DNA from: Phycisphaerales bacterium UBA2421
GTDB lineage: Bacteria; Planctomycetota; Phycisphaerae; Tepidisphaerales; Tepidisphaeraceae
Assembly: GCA_002343075.1 (NCBI GenBank)
Contig: DDRH01000056.1
Coordinates: 1 to 64,000 of the forward strand
DNA length: 64,000 bases
Direction: 5' to 3'
A program made the translations under genes and the position numbers. Below the pieces are notes generated by a model. That model made no database searches. It saw only the letters and a program-made list of their open reading frames with translations, and was not told the DNA's origin. This document shows positions 55,644 to 63,213 of the stretch, in pieces. Position 1 is the first letter of the stretch. Each line of letters starts with the position of its first letter.

Positions 55644-55680
55644 CACCCCCTCTCCCGGTACGCCGGGAGAGGGCCCGGGT
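55644..55680. repeat. REP-like hairpin / bidirectional terminator
   Basis: Perfect 11-bp stem CCCTCTCCCGG (55648-55658) / CCGGGAGAGGG (55663-55673) with loop TACG, and outer CACCC/GGGTG pairing. This CCCTCTCCC-type palindrome is recognised from planctomycete spacers; it separates two converging genes. A related copy is at 58800-58827. Confidence 0.6.
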
Positions 55681-55722
55681 GAGGGTTCTTGCTACGGTCA
55701 CTCACGGAGCCGTCGCGACGAC

Positions 55723-56265
55723 TTACAGACGTCGCCACCAGACTTGTCGCAGCTCGGGCCAGGTTTGTTGTCGGCGCTCGGTGATCTGCGTGACCACGGC
55801 ATCGCTGTGCAGCATGCCGTCCACCTCCCACACACCTTCATCCGCTGAGGGCGTTTCAAACGCGCGAATCTGGCTTTCGAGCATTTCCTTCGACATGTAA
55901 TGCCCCTGCCGGCTGTCGAGGCGTGCCAGCAGCACTTCGGCGGGCACCAGCGGCAGTACCATCTGCACCCGGCCCACCGAGGATAGTTGAGTGCGATAAC
56001 TTCGCCGCAGCGCCGAGCAACTCATCACCATCTCCCGCCCCGCCGCCGCGGCCCGAGCGGCCTCGCCGGCCAGATCGTCCAGCCACGCGGCACGATCGCC
56101 GTCGGTCAGCGCAAGCCCCGCCGACATTTTCCTGACGTTTGTTACAGGGTGCCGGCGATCGCCCTCGAGGAAATCGCAATCCAGTCGGTCAGCCAGTAAT
56201 CGCCCGATAGTGGTTTTCCCGCAACCGGCGACGCCGATGATGATCCAGACAAGAGGATGATTCAT
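55723..56265 (-). CDS. gntK: Gluconokinase
   Basis: 180 residues from ATG 56265, where 'MNHPLVWIIIGVAGCGKTTIGRLLA' begins; longer starts enter the transposase gene. Phosphorylates gluconate for the Entner-Doudoroff route. P-loop GVAGCGKTT, then 'FLEGDRRHPVTNVRKMSAGLALTDGDRAAWL', the family's D-x-x-H-P motif, and 'VMSCSALRRSYRTQL'. It is 29 bases downstream of the transposase on the same strand. Confidence 0.9.
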   Translation of the reverse strand: MNHPLVWIIIGVAGCGKTTIGRLLADRLDCDFLEGDRRHPVTNVRKMSAGLALTDGDRAAWLDDLAGEAARAAAAGREMVMSCSALRRSYRTQLSSVGRVQMVLPLVPAEVLLARLDSRQGHYMSKEMLESQIRAFETPSADEGVWEVDGMLHSDAVVTQITERRQQTWPELRQVWWRRL

Positions 56266-56293
56266 AAGATCGTGAACATAAAAAACACGTTTC

Positions 56294-56872
56294 TCACGCC
56301 GGGTCGTGCCGACCCGGCTCCATTCGGTCTCCATTCGACACCGTTCGTGCCGAACACGTCCACGCATCAGTCCCCTGCTTTCCCAGAATGTACCGCTCCG
56401 TCGACTGCATGTGCTGTGGATTGTCGACAGCCTTGTAAGTCTCTCCCTCAGCCCAGACTTCGACCCCCCCGTATTCTGGAAATGTCCTGCGCAACGCGCG
56501 CGTAGCAAACCACTTGAACCAACCGACGATTTCCTTGATCTGATCCGGTTCGTCAGGAAGTTCAACGAGCGCATGCACGTGTGTCGCATTCACGGCAACG
56601 GCGGCAAGCCGGAACTGACTCTTAACAATATTCTGAACAATCGCCTCTCCCACCTTCGCATACGCTTCTCGCTCAAACGTGGTGGGCGAGGCGCTTTGCT
56701 TCAATCGGTACTTATGCAGCCCTGCGTGTTCGCCTTGCACAGGCGGATTCTTGTAATCACCCGAGGAATGAATGCGATGGTCGCGCGAACGGAAACCGCG
56801 TCGATCTCCGTGCAGCCACGTCGAGTGGGTGTTGATGATGATGTGTCGCCATCTCATCCCGGGCAGAGGCAT
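56294..56872 (-). CDS. REP-associated tyrosine transposase (RAYT)
   Basis: 192 residues, start at ATG 56872 or 56857. Y1/HUH family: N-terminal 'RWRHIIINTHSTWLHGDRRGFRSRDHRIHSSGDYK', the catalytic H-x-H in 'NATHVHALVELPD', and a C-terminal tyrosine helix 'TERYILGKQG'. Such single-domain enzymes cut and join REP hairpins rather than moving as an insertion sequence. The coding sequence is flanked by inverted REP-like hairpins, one overlapping its 3' end, which is the expected RAYT arrangement. Confidence 0.8.
   Translation of the reverse strand: MPLPGMRWRHIIINTHSTWLHGDRRGFRSRDHRIHSSGDYKNPPVQGEHAGLHKYRLKQSASPTTFEREAYAKVGEAIVQNIVKSQFRLAAVAVNATHVHALVELPDEPDQIKEIVGWFKWFATRALRRTFPEYGGVEVWAEGETYKAVDNPQHMQSTERYILGKQGTDAWTCSARTVSNGDRMEPGRHDPA
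56298..56318. repeat. REP-like hairpin, left flank of the RAYT gene
   Basis: GCCGGGTCG (56298-56306), loop TGC, CGACCCGGC (56310-56318). Read on the minus strand it aligns with the hairpin at 56907-56927, including the GTGA-AACG tail on one side, so the two copies are in inverted orientation around the transposase gene. Confidence 0.7.
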
Positions 56873-56906
56873 GGCGCAATTCTACCATCGTAGCAACACG
56901 GATGAA

Positions 56907-56927
56907 GCCGGGTTCGCAGAACCCGGC
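56907..56927. repeat. REP-like hairpin, right flank of the RAYT gene
   Basis: GCCGGGTTC (56907-56915), loop GCA, GAACCCGGC (56919-56927), followed by GTGAAACG. Inverted relative to the copy at 56298-56318. Confidence 0.7.
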
Positions 56928-57032
56928 GTGAAACGCACCTCTCCAAACGCCGGGCCGTACCGATTCGGCTTCTCCGTTTTCGCACTTAAAGCTCGACAAA
57001 CCGAGCAACGATTTCACACCGATTCCAAGTCT

Positions 57033-58697
57033 TCAGGTCGTGCTCTCAACCCGAATGAGAGTATCGAGCAGCTCATCAACATCGGCAGAATCGCCCAGCC
57101 CCTGCGCGCCGTTCACAGTATCGGCCTCGCCGTCGGTGGCGTTGAGGACATCGTCGCCTTTACCGCCGTTGAAACTGTCGCCACCGGGCCCGCCGGTGAT
57201 CGTGTCGCGCCCACCACCGCCGCGGAGGACGTCTTCGCCGGCGTCGCCGTCGATGCTGTCGGCGCCGTCGTCGCCTTCCAGCAGATCGGCATATGCGCTG
57301 CCGATCAGCGTGTCGTTGTTGAAGCCGCCATTGAGATAGGTGCCCGCGGATCGTGCGCCGGCGTCCAAAACGTCCATACCCGAAGTTCCGATGACTGATT
57401 CAATGTCAGATCGGAAGTTGAGCTGCCCTGAAATCCCGCGAGCGCCGTCGTTGGCGATGTCGTCAAACGTGATTGAGTAGCCCGCCTCGTCGCCGCTGCC
57501 AATGAACACCAGCAGCGCCAGTTCCAGCAGATCGCTGCCGCCGCCACCTTCCACGGCACCGTTGAGAGGGAGCAGGTCACCGCGGTCGCCGTTGGAATCC
57601 TGGCCCTCAGCAGAATACAGAATGCGGTCGTTTCCGGCCTGCCCCAGCACCGTAAACTCCGGGCCGAGCGCGCGCAGGCTGTCGTTTCCGCTCCCGCCGT
57701 TGACCAGCCCGCCATTGAGCTCCCCGGCCGGGCCAAGGCCGTCGCCGGTGCGGCAGGTGATGTCGTCGTCGCCCGATTGCCCGAACGCGGTGCAGTTGCG
57801 GCCGGTCATGACGTCATCGCCGCTACCGCCGTCCATCATCGAGCCGGGCGCGACGGTCATGAGCATGTCGTCGCCGCCGTTGCCGAAAATGGTGTCGGCC
57901 CCGTCACTGCCGCCGCCGTCGAGGGTTTCGTTCTTTGAGCTGCCCACGAGTAGGTCGCGGCCCTCGCCGGAGCGGATGCGCTCGATATTGAGGATGTTTC
58001 CACCCGCCGACCCGACCGTACCGTCGTTAGCCACGCCGTCGAGCGAGAGACGCAGGCGGTCGTTGTGCAGACGGAAGTCGGCGTAGTCAACCCCGCTGCC
58101 TCCGTCGATCAGATCGTCACCGCCGCCGAGTAGCAACTGGTCGTTGCCGGCCCGGCCGAACAGTTGGTCGTTCTCGTTATCGATCTCGTCGGACCGTTCC
58201 GCCTCGATGAGAATGTCATTTCCCGTGCCGCCGTCGAGCGTATCGCGACCGGCTCCGCCGTGCATGGTCTCGTTGCCCGATCCGCCGACGATGCTGTCAT
58301 CGCCCGCGCCGCCGAAGACCTCGATTTCGTATTTCGTTTCGATGCGGATGACGTCATTGCCTTCGTGACCATAGACCAGCAGACCGGAAACCGAATCGGC
58401 GATGAAGCTCTCGGAGTTACCGTCATCCAGATCAAGAAGGATGGTGCCGTAAAGATCGTTCAGCCGGGAGATAACCAGCACGTCGTCGCCCGGCTGCAGG
58501 TGGGCCACGGCCCGCCCTGAGCTTGTCGAAAAGTGAGCGAATGCGAGAAGTAGACGCGGTTCAAGAGGTTCGGATTGGGGCACGGCCAGCCCTCCGGAAA
58601 TGACAAGTCGACCCGCACCCGTCACCTTGCCGAGCGCTGCGGGTCCCGCCATGATAGACGTCAAGGCGCTTTTGGGATTTTCGTCGAGGAGTTCCAT
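57033..58697 (-). CDS. RTX-repeat calcium-binding secreted protein
   Basis: 554 residues from ATG 58697. The N-terminus holds the planctomycete sorting motif 'SEPLEPRLLLAF' (about residues 40-52). About 19 degenerate RTX nonapeptides (G-G-x-G-x-D-x-x-x) run from about residue 110 to 545 and would form calcium-bound beta-rolls. There is no C-terminal type I secretion signal I can recognise. It is the nearest gene downstream of the SecA-like export cluster but is separated by a terminator, so any role as its cargo is only a hypothesis. Confidence 0.85.
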   Translation of the reverse strand: MELLDENPKSALTSIMAGPAALGKVTGAGRLVISGGLAVPQSEPLEPRLLLAFAHFSTSSGRAVAHLQPGDDVLVISRLNDLYGTILLDLDDGNSESFIADSVSGLLVYGHEGNDVIRIETKYEIEVFGGAGDDSIVGGSGNETMHGGAGRDTLDGGTGNDILIEAERSDEIDNENDQLFGRAGNDQLLLGGGDDLIDGGSGVDYADFRLHNDRLRLSLDGVANDGTVGSAGGNILNIERIRSGEGRDLLVGSSKNETLDGGGSDGADTIFGNGGDDMLMTVAPGSMMDGGSGDDVMTGRNCTAFGQSGDDDITCRTGDGLGPAGELNGGLVNGGSGNDSLRALGPEFTVLGQAGNDRILYSAEGQDSNGDRGDLLPLNGAVEGGGGSDLLELALLVFIGSGDEAGYSITFDDIANDGARGISGQLNFRSDIESVIGTSGMDVLDAGARSAGTYLNGGFNNDTLIGSAYADLLEGDDGADSIDGDAGEDVLRGGGGRDTITGGPGGDSFNGGKGDDVLNATDGEADTVNGAQGLGDSADVDELLDTLIRVESTT

Positions 58698-58788
58698 GGG
58701 TAACCTGTGGAAGTTGGAGCGAGATCTGGTTCCAACGACAGCGGGCAATTCTGGTGTGACTTAGCTCCGTTCTTTTGGATAGGCAGAG

Positions 58789-58829
58789 AAAAACCCCAGC
58801 CCTCTCCCGCGGGTTCGCGGGCGAGGGAG
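58789..58829 (-). terminator. Terminator of the SecA-like gene, REP-like sequence
   Basis: Hairpin 58800-58827 (CCCTC-T-CCCGCG / CGCGGG-C-GAGGG, one mismatch, loop GGTT), read on the minus strand, followed by GGGG and TTTTT (58789-58793). It has the shape of a rho-independent terminator and the CCCTCTCCC core of the spacer repeats at 55648-55673. Confidence 0.75.
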
Positions 58830-58835
58830 ATCGGA

Positions 58836-60794
58836 TCAGAACGGCACTGCCTGGTCCATCCAGTCGTCGTTCTTCAGCACCTGTTTTCGGTTGAAACGCG
58901 CCAGGCGCTCGGCGCGAGCCTGGGCCATACGGATGAGCCGCTGGCCGCCTATGACGCGCCATGCGTGGCGCAACTTCTTGGCGTGGCGGACGAATACGTC
59001 GTCATCCTTACATGCGAACAGCTGCGCACACCCTGGATCGCCCTGACGCGCGGCACGGCCGAAAAGCTGGCGGTCGACGCGCCCGCTGCCGTGGGGCTCG
59101 GCGCTGATGACATGCAGCCCGCCGAGTTCGACAACACCTCGTCCAAGGAGGATGTCGGTGCCTCGGCCCGCCATGTTGGTTGCGACGGTGATCTTGCCCG
59201 GCTGGCCCGCCTCGGAGACGATCGCGGCTTCCTGGGCCGTCTGCGTGGCGTTCAGCACGCGATGGGGCAACTGCTTGGCTTGCAGGCGCTTGCTCACTTC
59301 CAGGCTCGCCAGCACGCTGCGCGTGCCGATCAGGATCGGCGCACCCTTGCGGTGAAGCTCTTCAACGCGATCGACCACAGCATCATATTTCTGGTCCATC
59401 GTCTCAAAAAACCGCACGGGAAGCTGCTTGCGGATGCAGGGCTTATTGGTGGGAATACGAACGATTGGGCGGCGGTAGATCTGCCACATCTCGCCTGCGC
59501 TTTCCCAGGCGGTGCCGGTCATGCCGGACATGATCGGGTACTGCCGGAAAAACCGCTGGAAGCTCAAACGGGCCAGGTTTTCCTTGTCGGCGGTGACGGT
59601 CACGGCCTCTTTTACCTCGATCGCCTGATGCAGCCCATGCCGCCAGCTACGGTCTGCCATGATACGGCCGGTAAACTCGTCAATAATCTGCACTTTCCCG
59701 TCGTCACCCACCAGATACTGCTCGTCTCGAATGTAGCAATGACGCGCCGTCAGGGCTTGCGTCACCAGTTCTTCGCGACGGCGGCGGCCCTTCCAGAAGC
59801 CGTCATCCCCTTCACAAAGCTCATCGAGCCTGTCCTCCCCCGGCGGGAGCATTTCACAATTGCGGATCGTCCAGTCGATCTTGAAATGCCTGCCCTCTTC
59901 CAACTTTTCAGCCAGAAGATGCGCGGCGCGGTAATGCTTGGCGTTGGCCTCTTCGCTCGGGCTGTTGCTGATGATCAGCGGAGTGACTGCCTCGTCGATC
60001 AGCAGCGAGTCGGCCTCGTCAACAATCACCTTAAACAGCCCGGGCACCATCAGAGGCTGGCGAATACCCTGATTAGCAAGCAAAGTGATGGCGGTCTGGG
60101 CACTAGTGCGCAGCGCACCGAGAATCAACTGATCGCGCAGAAAATCGGCCACCAGTTCCTTACTGGTGACGTAAACCACATCGCGGCGGTAGTGATCGAT
60201 CCGCTGCATGGGGTCGGTGTCGTGGACGACAAAGCCCGTGCGCAGACCCATCATGTCATAAACCGGGCCCATGAGTTCGGCATCGCGCTGCACGAGGTAG
60301 TCGTTGACAGTGATGATGTGCACCGGCTTCCCCGCCAGCGCCCAAAGGCTGGCGGTGAGCGACGCGGTGAGGGTTTTGCCCTCGCCGGTGCCCATTTCGG
60401 CGATGTAGCCCTCGGCCATGGCCATCGCGCCCATAATCTGCACTTTGAACGGCCGTTTGCCGACGCTGCGCCACGCCGCCTCGCGCACAAGGGCCATGCC
60501 CCGCTCGAGGGCGACCTTATCCTGCCGCCGGCCGGGGTTGAACCGGCCGAGCCGGGCTATCTCCTTCACCTTGTCGACTTCTTCACGAAACCGATTCGAG
60601 CCGAGCGGGTGAATCTCCTTCTCCATTAACTCAATGCGCTCGGCCTGCTTCTTCAGCGCACGCAGATATGGCAACCGATTCTTATACACGCCCACCAACC
60701 CGGCGACGGCCATGTCAAAGCCCGTCAGCTCGGGTTGCTTCACCCGGCGGGCGTCGAAAATGCTCCAGAGTTCGTTTGCGGCTAGTTGAGACAT
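58836..60794 (-). CDS. SecA-like translocase ATPase lacking the C-terminal third
   Basis: 652 residues against about 850-900 for canonical SecA. Walker A M-G-T-G-E-G-K-T (134-141), DEAD as D-E-A-D (259-262), and 'GRAARQGDPG' (motif VI, where G-R-S-G-R-Q-G-D is usual). The sequence ends at 'NRKQVLKNDDWMDQAVPF', corresponding to the start of the helical-scaffold helix of SecA. The two-helix finger, wing domain and zinc tail are therefore absent. The truncation is not a frameshift: the next bases form a terminator. It is the last gene of a HlyD, M50-HlyD, SecA-like run and is unlikely to be the housekeeping SecA. Confidence 0.85.
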   Translation of the reverse strand: MSQLAANELWSIFDARRVKQPELTGFDMAVAGLVGVYKNRLPYLRALKKQAERIELMEKEIHPLGSNRFREEVDKVKEIARLGRFNPGRRQDKVALERGMALVREAAWRSVGKRPFKVQIMGAMAMAEGYIAEMGTGEGKTLTASLTASLWALAGKPVHIITVNDYLVQRDAELMGPVYDMMGLRTGFVVHDTDPMQRIDHYRRDVVYVTSKELVADFLRDQLILGALRTSAQTAITLLANQGIRQPLMVPGLFKVIVDEADSLLIDEAVTPLIISNSPSEEANAKHYRAAHLLAEKLEEGRHFKIDWTIRNCEMLPPGEDRLDELCEGDDGFWKGRRRREELVTQALTARHCYIRDEQYLVGDDGKVQIIDEFTGRIMADRSWRHGLHQAIEVKEAVTVTADKENLARLSFQRFFRQYPIMSGMTGTAWESAGEMWQIYRRPIVRIPTNKPCIRKQLPVRFFETMDQKYDAVVDRVEELHRKGAPILIGTRSVLASLEVSKRLQAKQLPHRVLNATQTAQEAAIVSEAGQPGKITVATNMAGRGTDILLGRGVVELGGLHVISAEPHGSGRVDRQLFGRAARQGDPGCAQLFACKDDDVFVRHAKKLRHAWRVIGGQRLIRMAQARAERLARFNRKQVLKNDDWMDQAVPF

Positions 60795-60872
60795 TATGTG
60801 GTTCTTGTCGTCGTACTTCGGCGTGCTCCATGCTCGCCGCGGTTCACTTGCGCGATCAAATGCTGGACCGCA

Positions 60873-63050
60873 TCACCCCGCGGCGCTGCTCTGAATGAGC
60901 TGCTTGAGCCGGCGCCAGCCTTGCCAGAGCAGGGGCTTTTTATCAAGGTCAATCTTCACATACGCCCGCTGGCCGGGAACAAAGTCGCCCCTCGGATTGG
61001 CGAGTTCGACGCGCAAAAGGAATTGCGGCTGCATCGGCGTCGCGCCCGATGGGTCGCGCGGGTCAGGCGCGATCGATCCTCCGCCGGCGTGGGTCACCTG
61101 CGGATCGACCTTATCCTGCGAACCTGGCACCAACGTGTATCGAAGCGCATGGAGCACATCTCCAAACTTGCCTGCGAAGCGCACCTTTGCATCGCCGATC
61201 GGCTCGGCGCGAAGCATGTCCTTCCTGACAAGCTCTACTTCGGTTTGTTCGAGAGTGGCCTTCACGGTGACTTCTCGAAGATCGCGAATCATCGCGACTT
61301 CCTGGCCGGTTTGAAGATAGCGCCCAATCAGTTCGCGATACATGGGCGAGATAAACTCGCCGTCGATCGGCGCTCGAATCGTGAGCGAGTCATGCCGCCG
61401 CTGCACGTCTGCAAGCTGCGCCTTGTACAAGGCGAGCTGTTCCTGTTCGACTTTCGCGAGTCCCGGATCGGTCAGGATCAACTGCTTGAGACGAACTTCC
61501 TGCGCACGCACCTGCGCTTCAAGCTCTTTGACGCGCGTGGCCAGTAAATCGTCGGCAAGTACAACAAGAACATCGCCGGCCTTCACCTGCTGGCCATCGA
61601 CCGCTGCCACCTGCGACACAAACCCGGAGGTATCGGCAAACACGGTGCGCTCTTCCGTCGGATTAACGACGCCTTCTGCATGCACCGCGACATTAAAGGG
61701 GATGATTCCAATCAGCATCACCAGCGCCGTGGCGCAGGCGAGGGTGAAAGAAATCGCCCTGCCTCGCTTACGATGCAGTTCCGGGTCGATTGTCAGATAC
61801 TTCAGCAGCTTGAACATCGGGACGCACGCCCAAGTAATGATCGCGCCCGCCGCCATCAGCAAGCCAAGCCAGCGAATCTGCTCGGGAAGCTGATAGGTCA
61901 CCATGAACACGATCGCAAACATGATAAAGGTGCGATAGATCGTGCTGGTGATCGAATAAAGCAGCAACCACACCCGCTGCAACGGCGGCGGGAGGGGTTG
62001 GTTAGGCTTAATGCGGAAAACATGCCGCTTTACCAGCCCAAGCGTGTACTCGCTGCTCTTTTTCTGAAGATTTGGGATCTCCAGAAAATCTGAGAGCATG
62101 TAATAACCGTCATAACGCAGCAGCGGGTTGGCATTGAAGATAACCGTGCTCACCGAGGCGATGAACATCGCGTTGTAGCACAACTGGCTCAGCAAGGAGT
62201 TTGGGTCGGTATAAAGCCAGATGAACGCGCAAAGCGCCGCAAAGAAGATCTCAAAAATCATCCCGCCGGCGCCGACGAGCAACTTGTGCCACTTGTTCGG
62301 AAAACCCCATGCCGTCGATGCATCGACATAAGGCGTCGGCATGAGCACGAGAAACATGATGCCCATTTCATGGACTTCGCCGCCGAACCTGCGGCACATG
62401 AATGCGTGGCCCAGTTCGTGGATGAGTTTTGTTACGACAAACACCAGCCAGAGCCACATCCAATTCTGCGGCGAAATGGTGAACTTGGCGGCTTCGGTGA
62501 TTCGCTGCCATTCCGGCGCAATCTGAAACGCGGCCAGCCCCACCACCGCAAGCCAGAGCAAAATGCCGAAGCCGCTGAGAAAAACCCGCATCAACGGCAT
62601 CCAGCGGACGAGAAACCGGTCGCAGTCCCAAAGCGGGATGCGCGGAAACAGCACGTTCATCAGCCGCCCCTGCATTTTCCGCTTCACCTGCATCTTGTGA
62701 CGGCGGAGCAACACCTGGGCATCGGGGGTGACATTGGTTTCGACCAGATTGGCCGCATAAAGCTGAGAAAGAATCTGAATCACTTCCGGCTGAGTCGGCG
62801 CGTCATCGGCGAGCGTCCCGCCGACCAGATCCCACGCCTCGCCGACGGTTCGACGGCCATCCAGCAGGCCGATGAAGCGATAGGCAGCATCCGAAAGCCG
62901 GTGAAACTGATTGCCCGCAGGATCGCGCACAACATACCAGCGCTCCCCGCGGTAATACTGGCGGCTGATCTGGGCCGTCGCGCGCAGCTTGGGCTTCAAC
63001 GCCACCACCCGATACCAGGACTCTGAGAATGTGGGTCGTAATTGTAGCAT
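60873..63050 (-). CDS. PqqD-M50 peptidase-HlyD fusion membrane protein
   Basis: 725 residues. Residues about 30-105 resemble PqqD/RiPP-chaperone-like sequence ('YYRGERWYVVRDPAGNQFHRLS'). The middle is a site-2-protease-like membrane domain with H-E-L-G-H (211-215) and N-P-L-L-R-Y-D-G (308-315), the two zinc motifs, amid about eight membrane helices. The C-terminal 260 residues are a HlyD-type adaptor: biotinyl-lipoyl strands ('SGFVSQVAAVDGQQVKAGD'), a coiled coil and a barrel. It fuses a protease with a membrane-fusion domain. Same strand as and 78 bases upstream of the SecA-like gene. Confidence 0.85.
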   Translation of the reverse strand: MLQLRPTFSESWYRVVALKPKLRATAQISRQYYRGERWYVVRDPAGNQFHRLSDAAYRFIGLLDGRRTVGEAWDLVGGTLADDAPTQPEVIQILSQLYAANLVETNVTPDAQVLLRRHKMQVKRKMQGRLMNVLFPRIPLWDCDRFLVRWMPLMRVFLSGFGILLWLAVVGLAAFQIAPEWQRITEAAKFTISPQNWMWLWLVFVVTKLIHELGHAFMCRRFGGEVHEMGIMFLVLMPTPYVDASTAWGFPNKWHKLLVGAGGMIFEIFFAALCAFIWLYTDPNSLLSQLCYNAMFIASVSTVIFNANPLLRYDGYYMLSDFLEIPNLQKKSSEYTLGLVKRHVFRIKPNQPLPPPLQRVWLLLYSITSTIYRTFIMFAIVFMVTYQLPEQIRWLGLLMAAGAIITWACVPMFKLLKYLTIDPELHRKRGRAISFTLACATALVMLIGIIPFNVAVHAEGVVNPTEERTVFADTSGFVSQVAAVDGQQVKAGDVLVVLADDLLATRVKELEAQVRAQEVRLKQLILTDPGLAKVEQEQLALYKAQLADVQRRHDSLTIRAPIDGEFISPMYRELIGRYLQTGQEVAMIRDLREVTVKATLEQTEVELVRKDMLRAEPIGDAKVRFAGKFGDVLHALRYTLVPGSQDKVDPQVTHAGGGSIAPDPRDPSGATPMQPQFLLRVELANPRGDFVPGQRAYVKIDLDKKPLLWQGWRRLKQLIQSSAAG

Positions 63051-63213
63051 GATAGTTCAGGGGCGAGTCATCAGAGGCAAGGGGGCGAGCACAAACTTGC
63101 TGCTCCAGCCTTGCCGCCCGGTCTCTTCTCTCATCCGTCCTTCTCGTAACAAGGCTCGCGCGCTTCGCTGAGATCGGGACTCATCAAGCCCTGCGCCGCA
63201 CCTCTCGGCCGAC

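Larger units (their letters stand above)
56298..56927 (-). mobile_element. RAYT-REP unit
   Basis: The transposase gene with its two inverted hairpins. It resembles known RAYT/REP (REPtron) loci, which are domesticated, non-autonomous single-copy units. No target-site duplication was verified. Confidence 0.65.

Noticed and set aside
55468..55831. Minus-strand frames through 55648-55673 with 'NPHPGPLPAYRERG'-type ends
   Set aside because: These are spurious translations of the CCCTCTCCC palindrome, a known annotation artefact of such repeats.
58707..60629. 640-residue open frame on the + strand opposite the SecA-like gene
   Set aside because: It is an antisense shadow; the minus strand has unambiguous SecA motifs, and the + strand translation lacks any family pattern.
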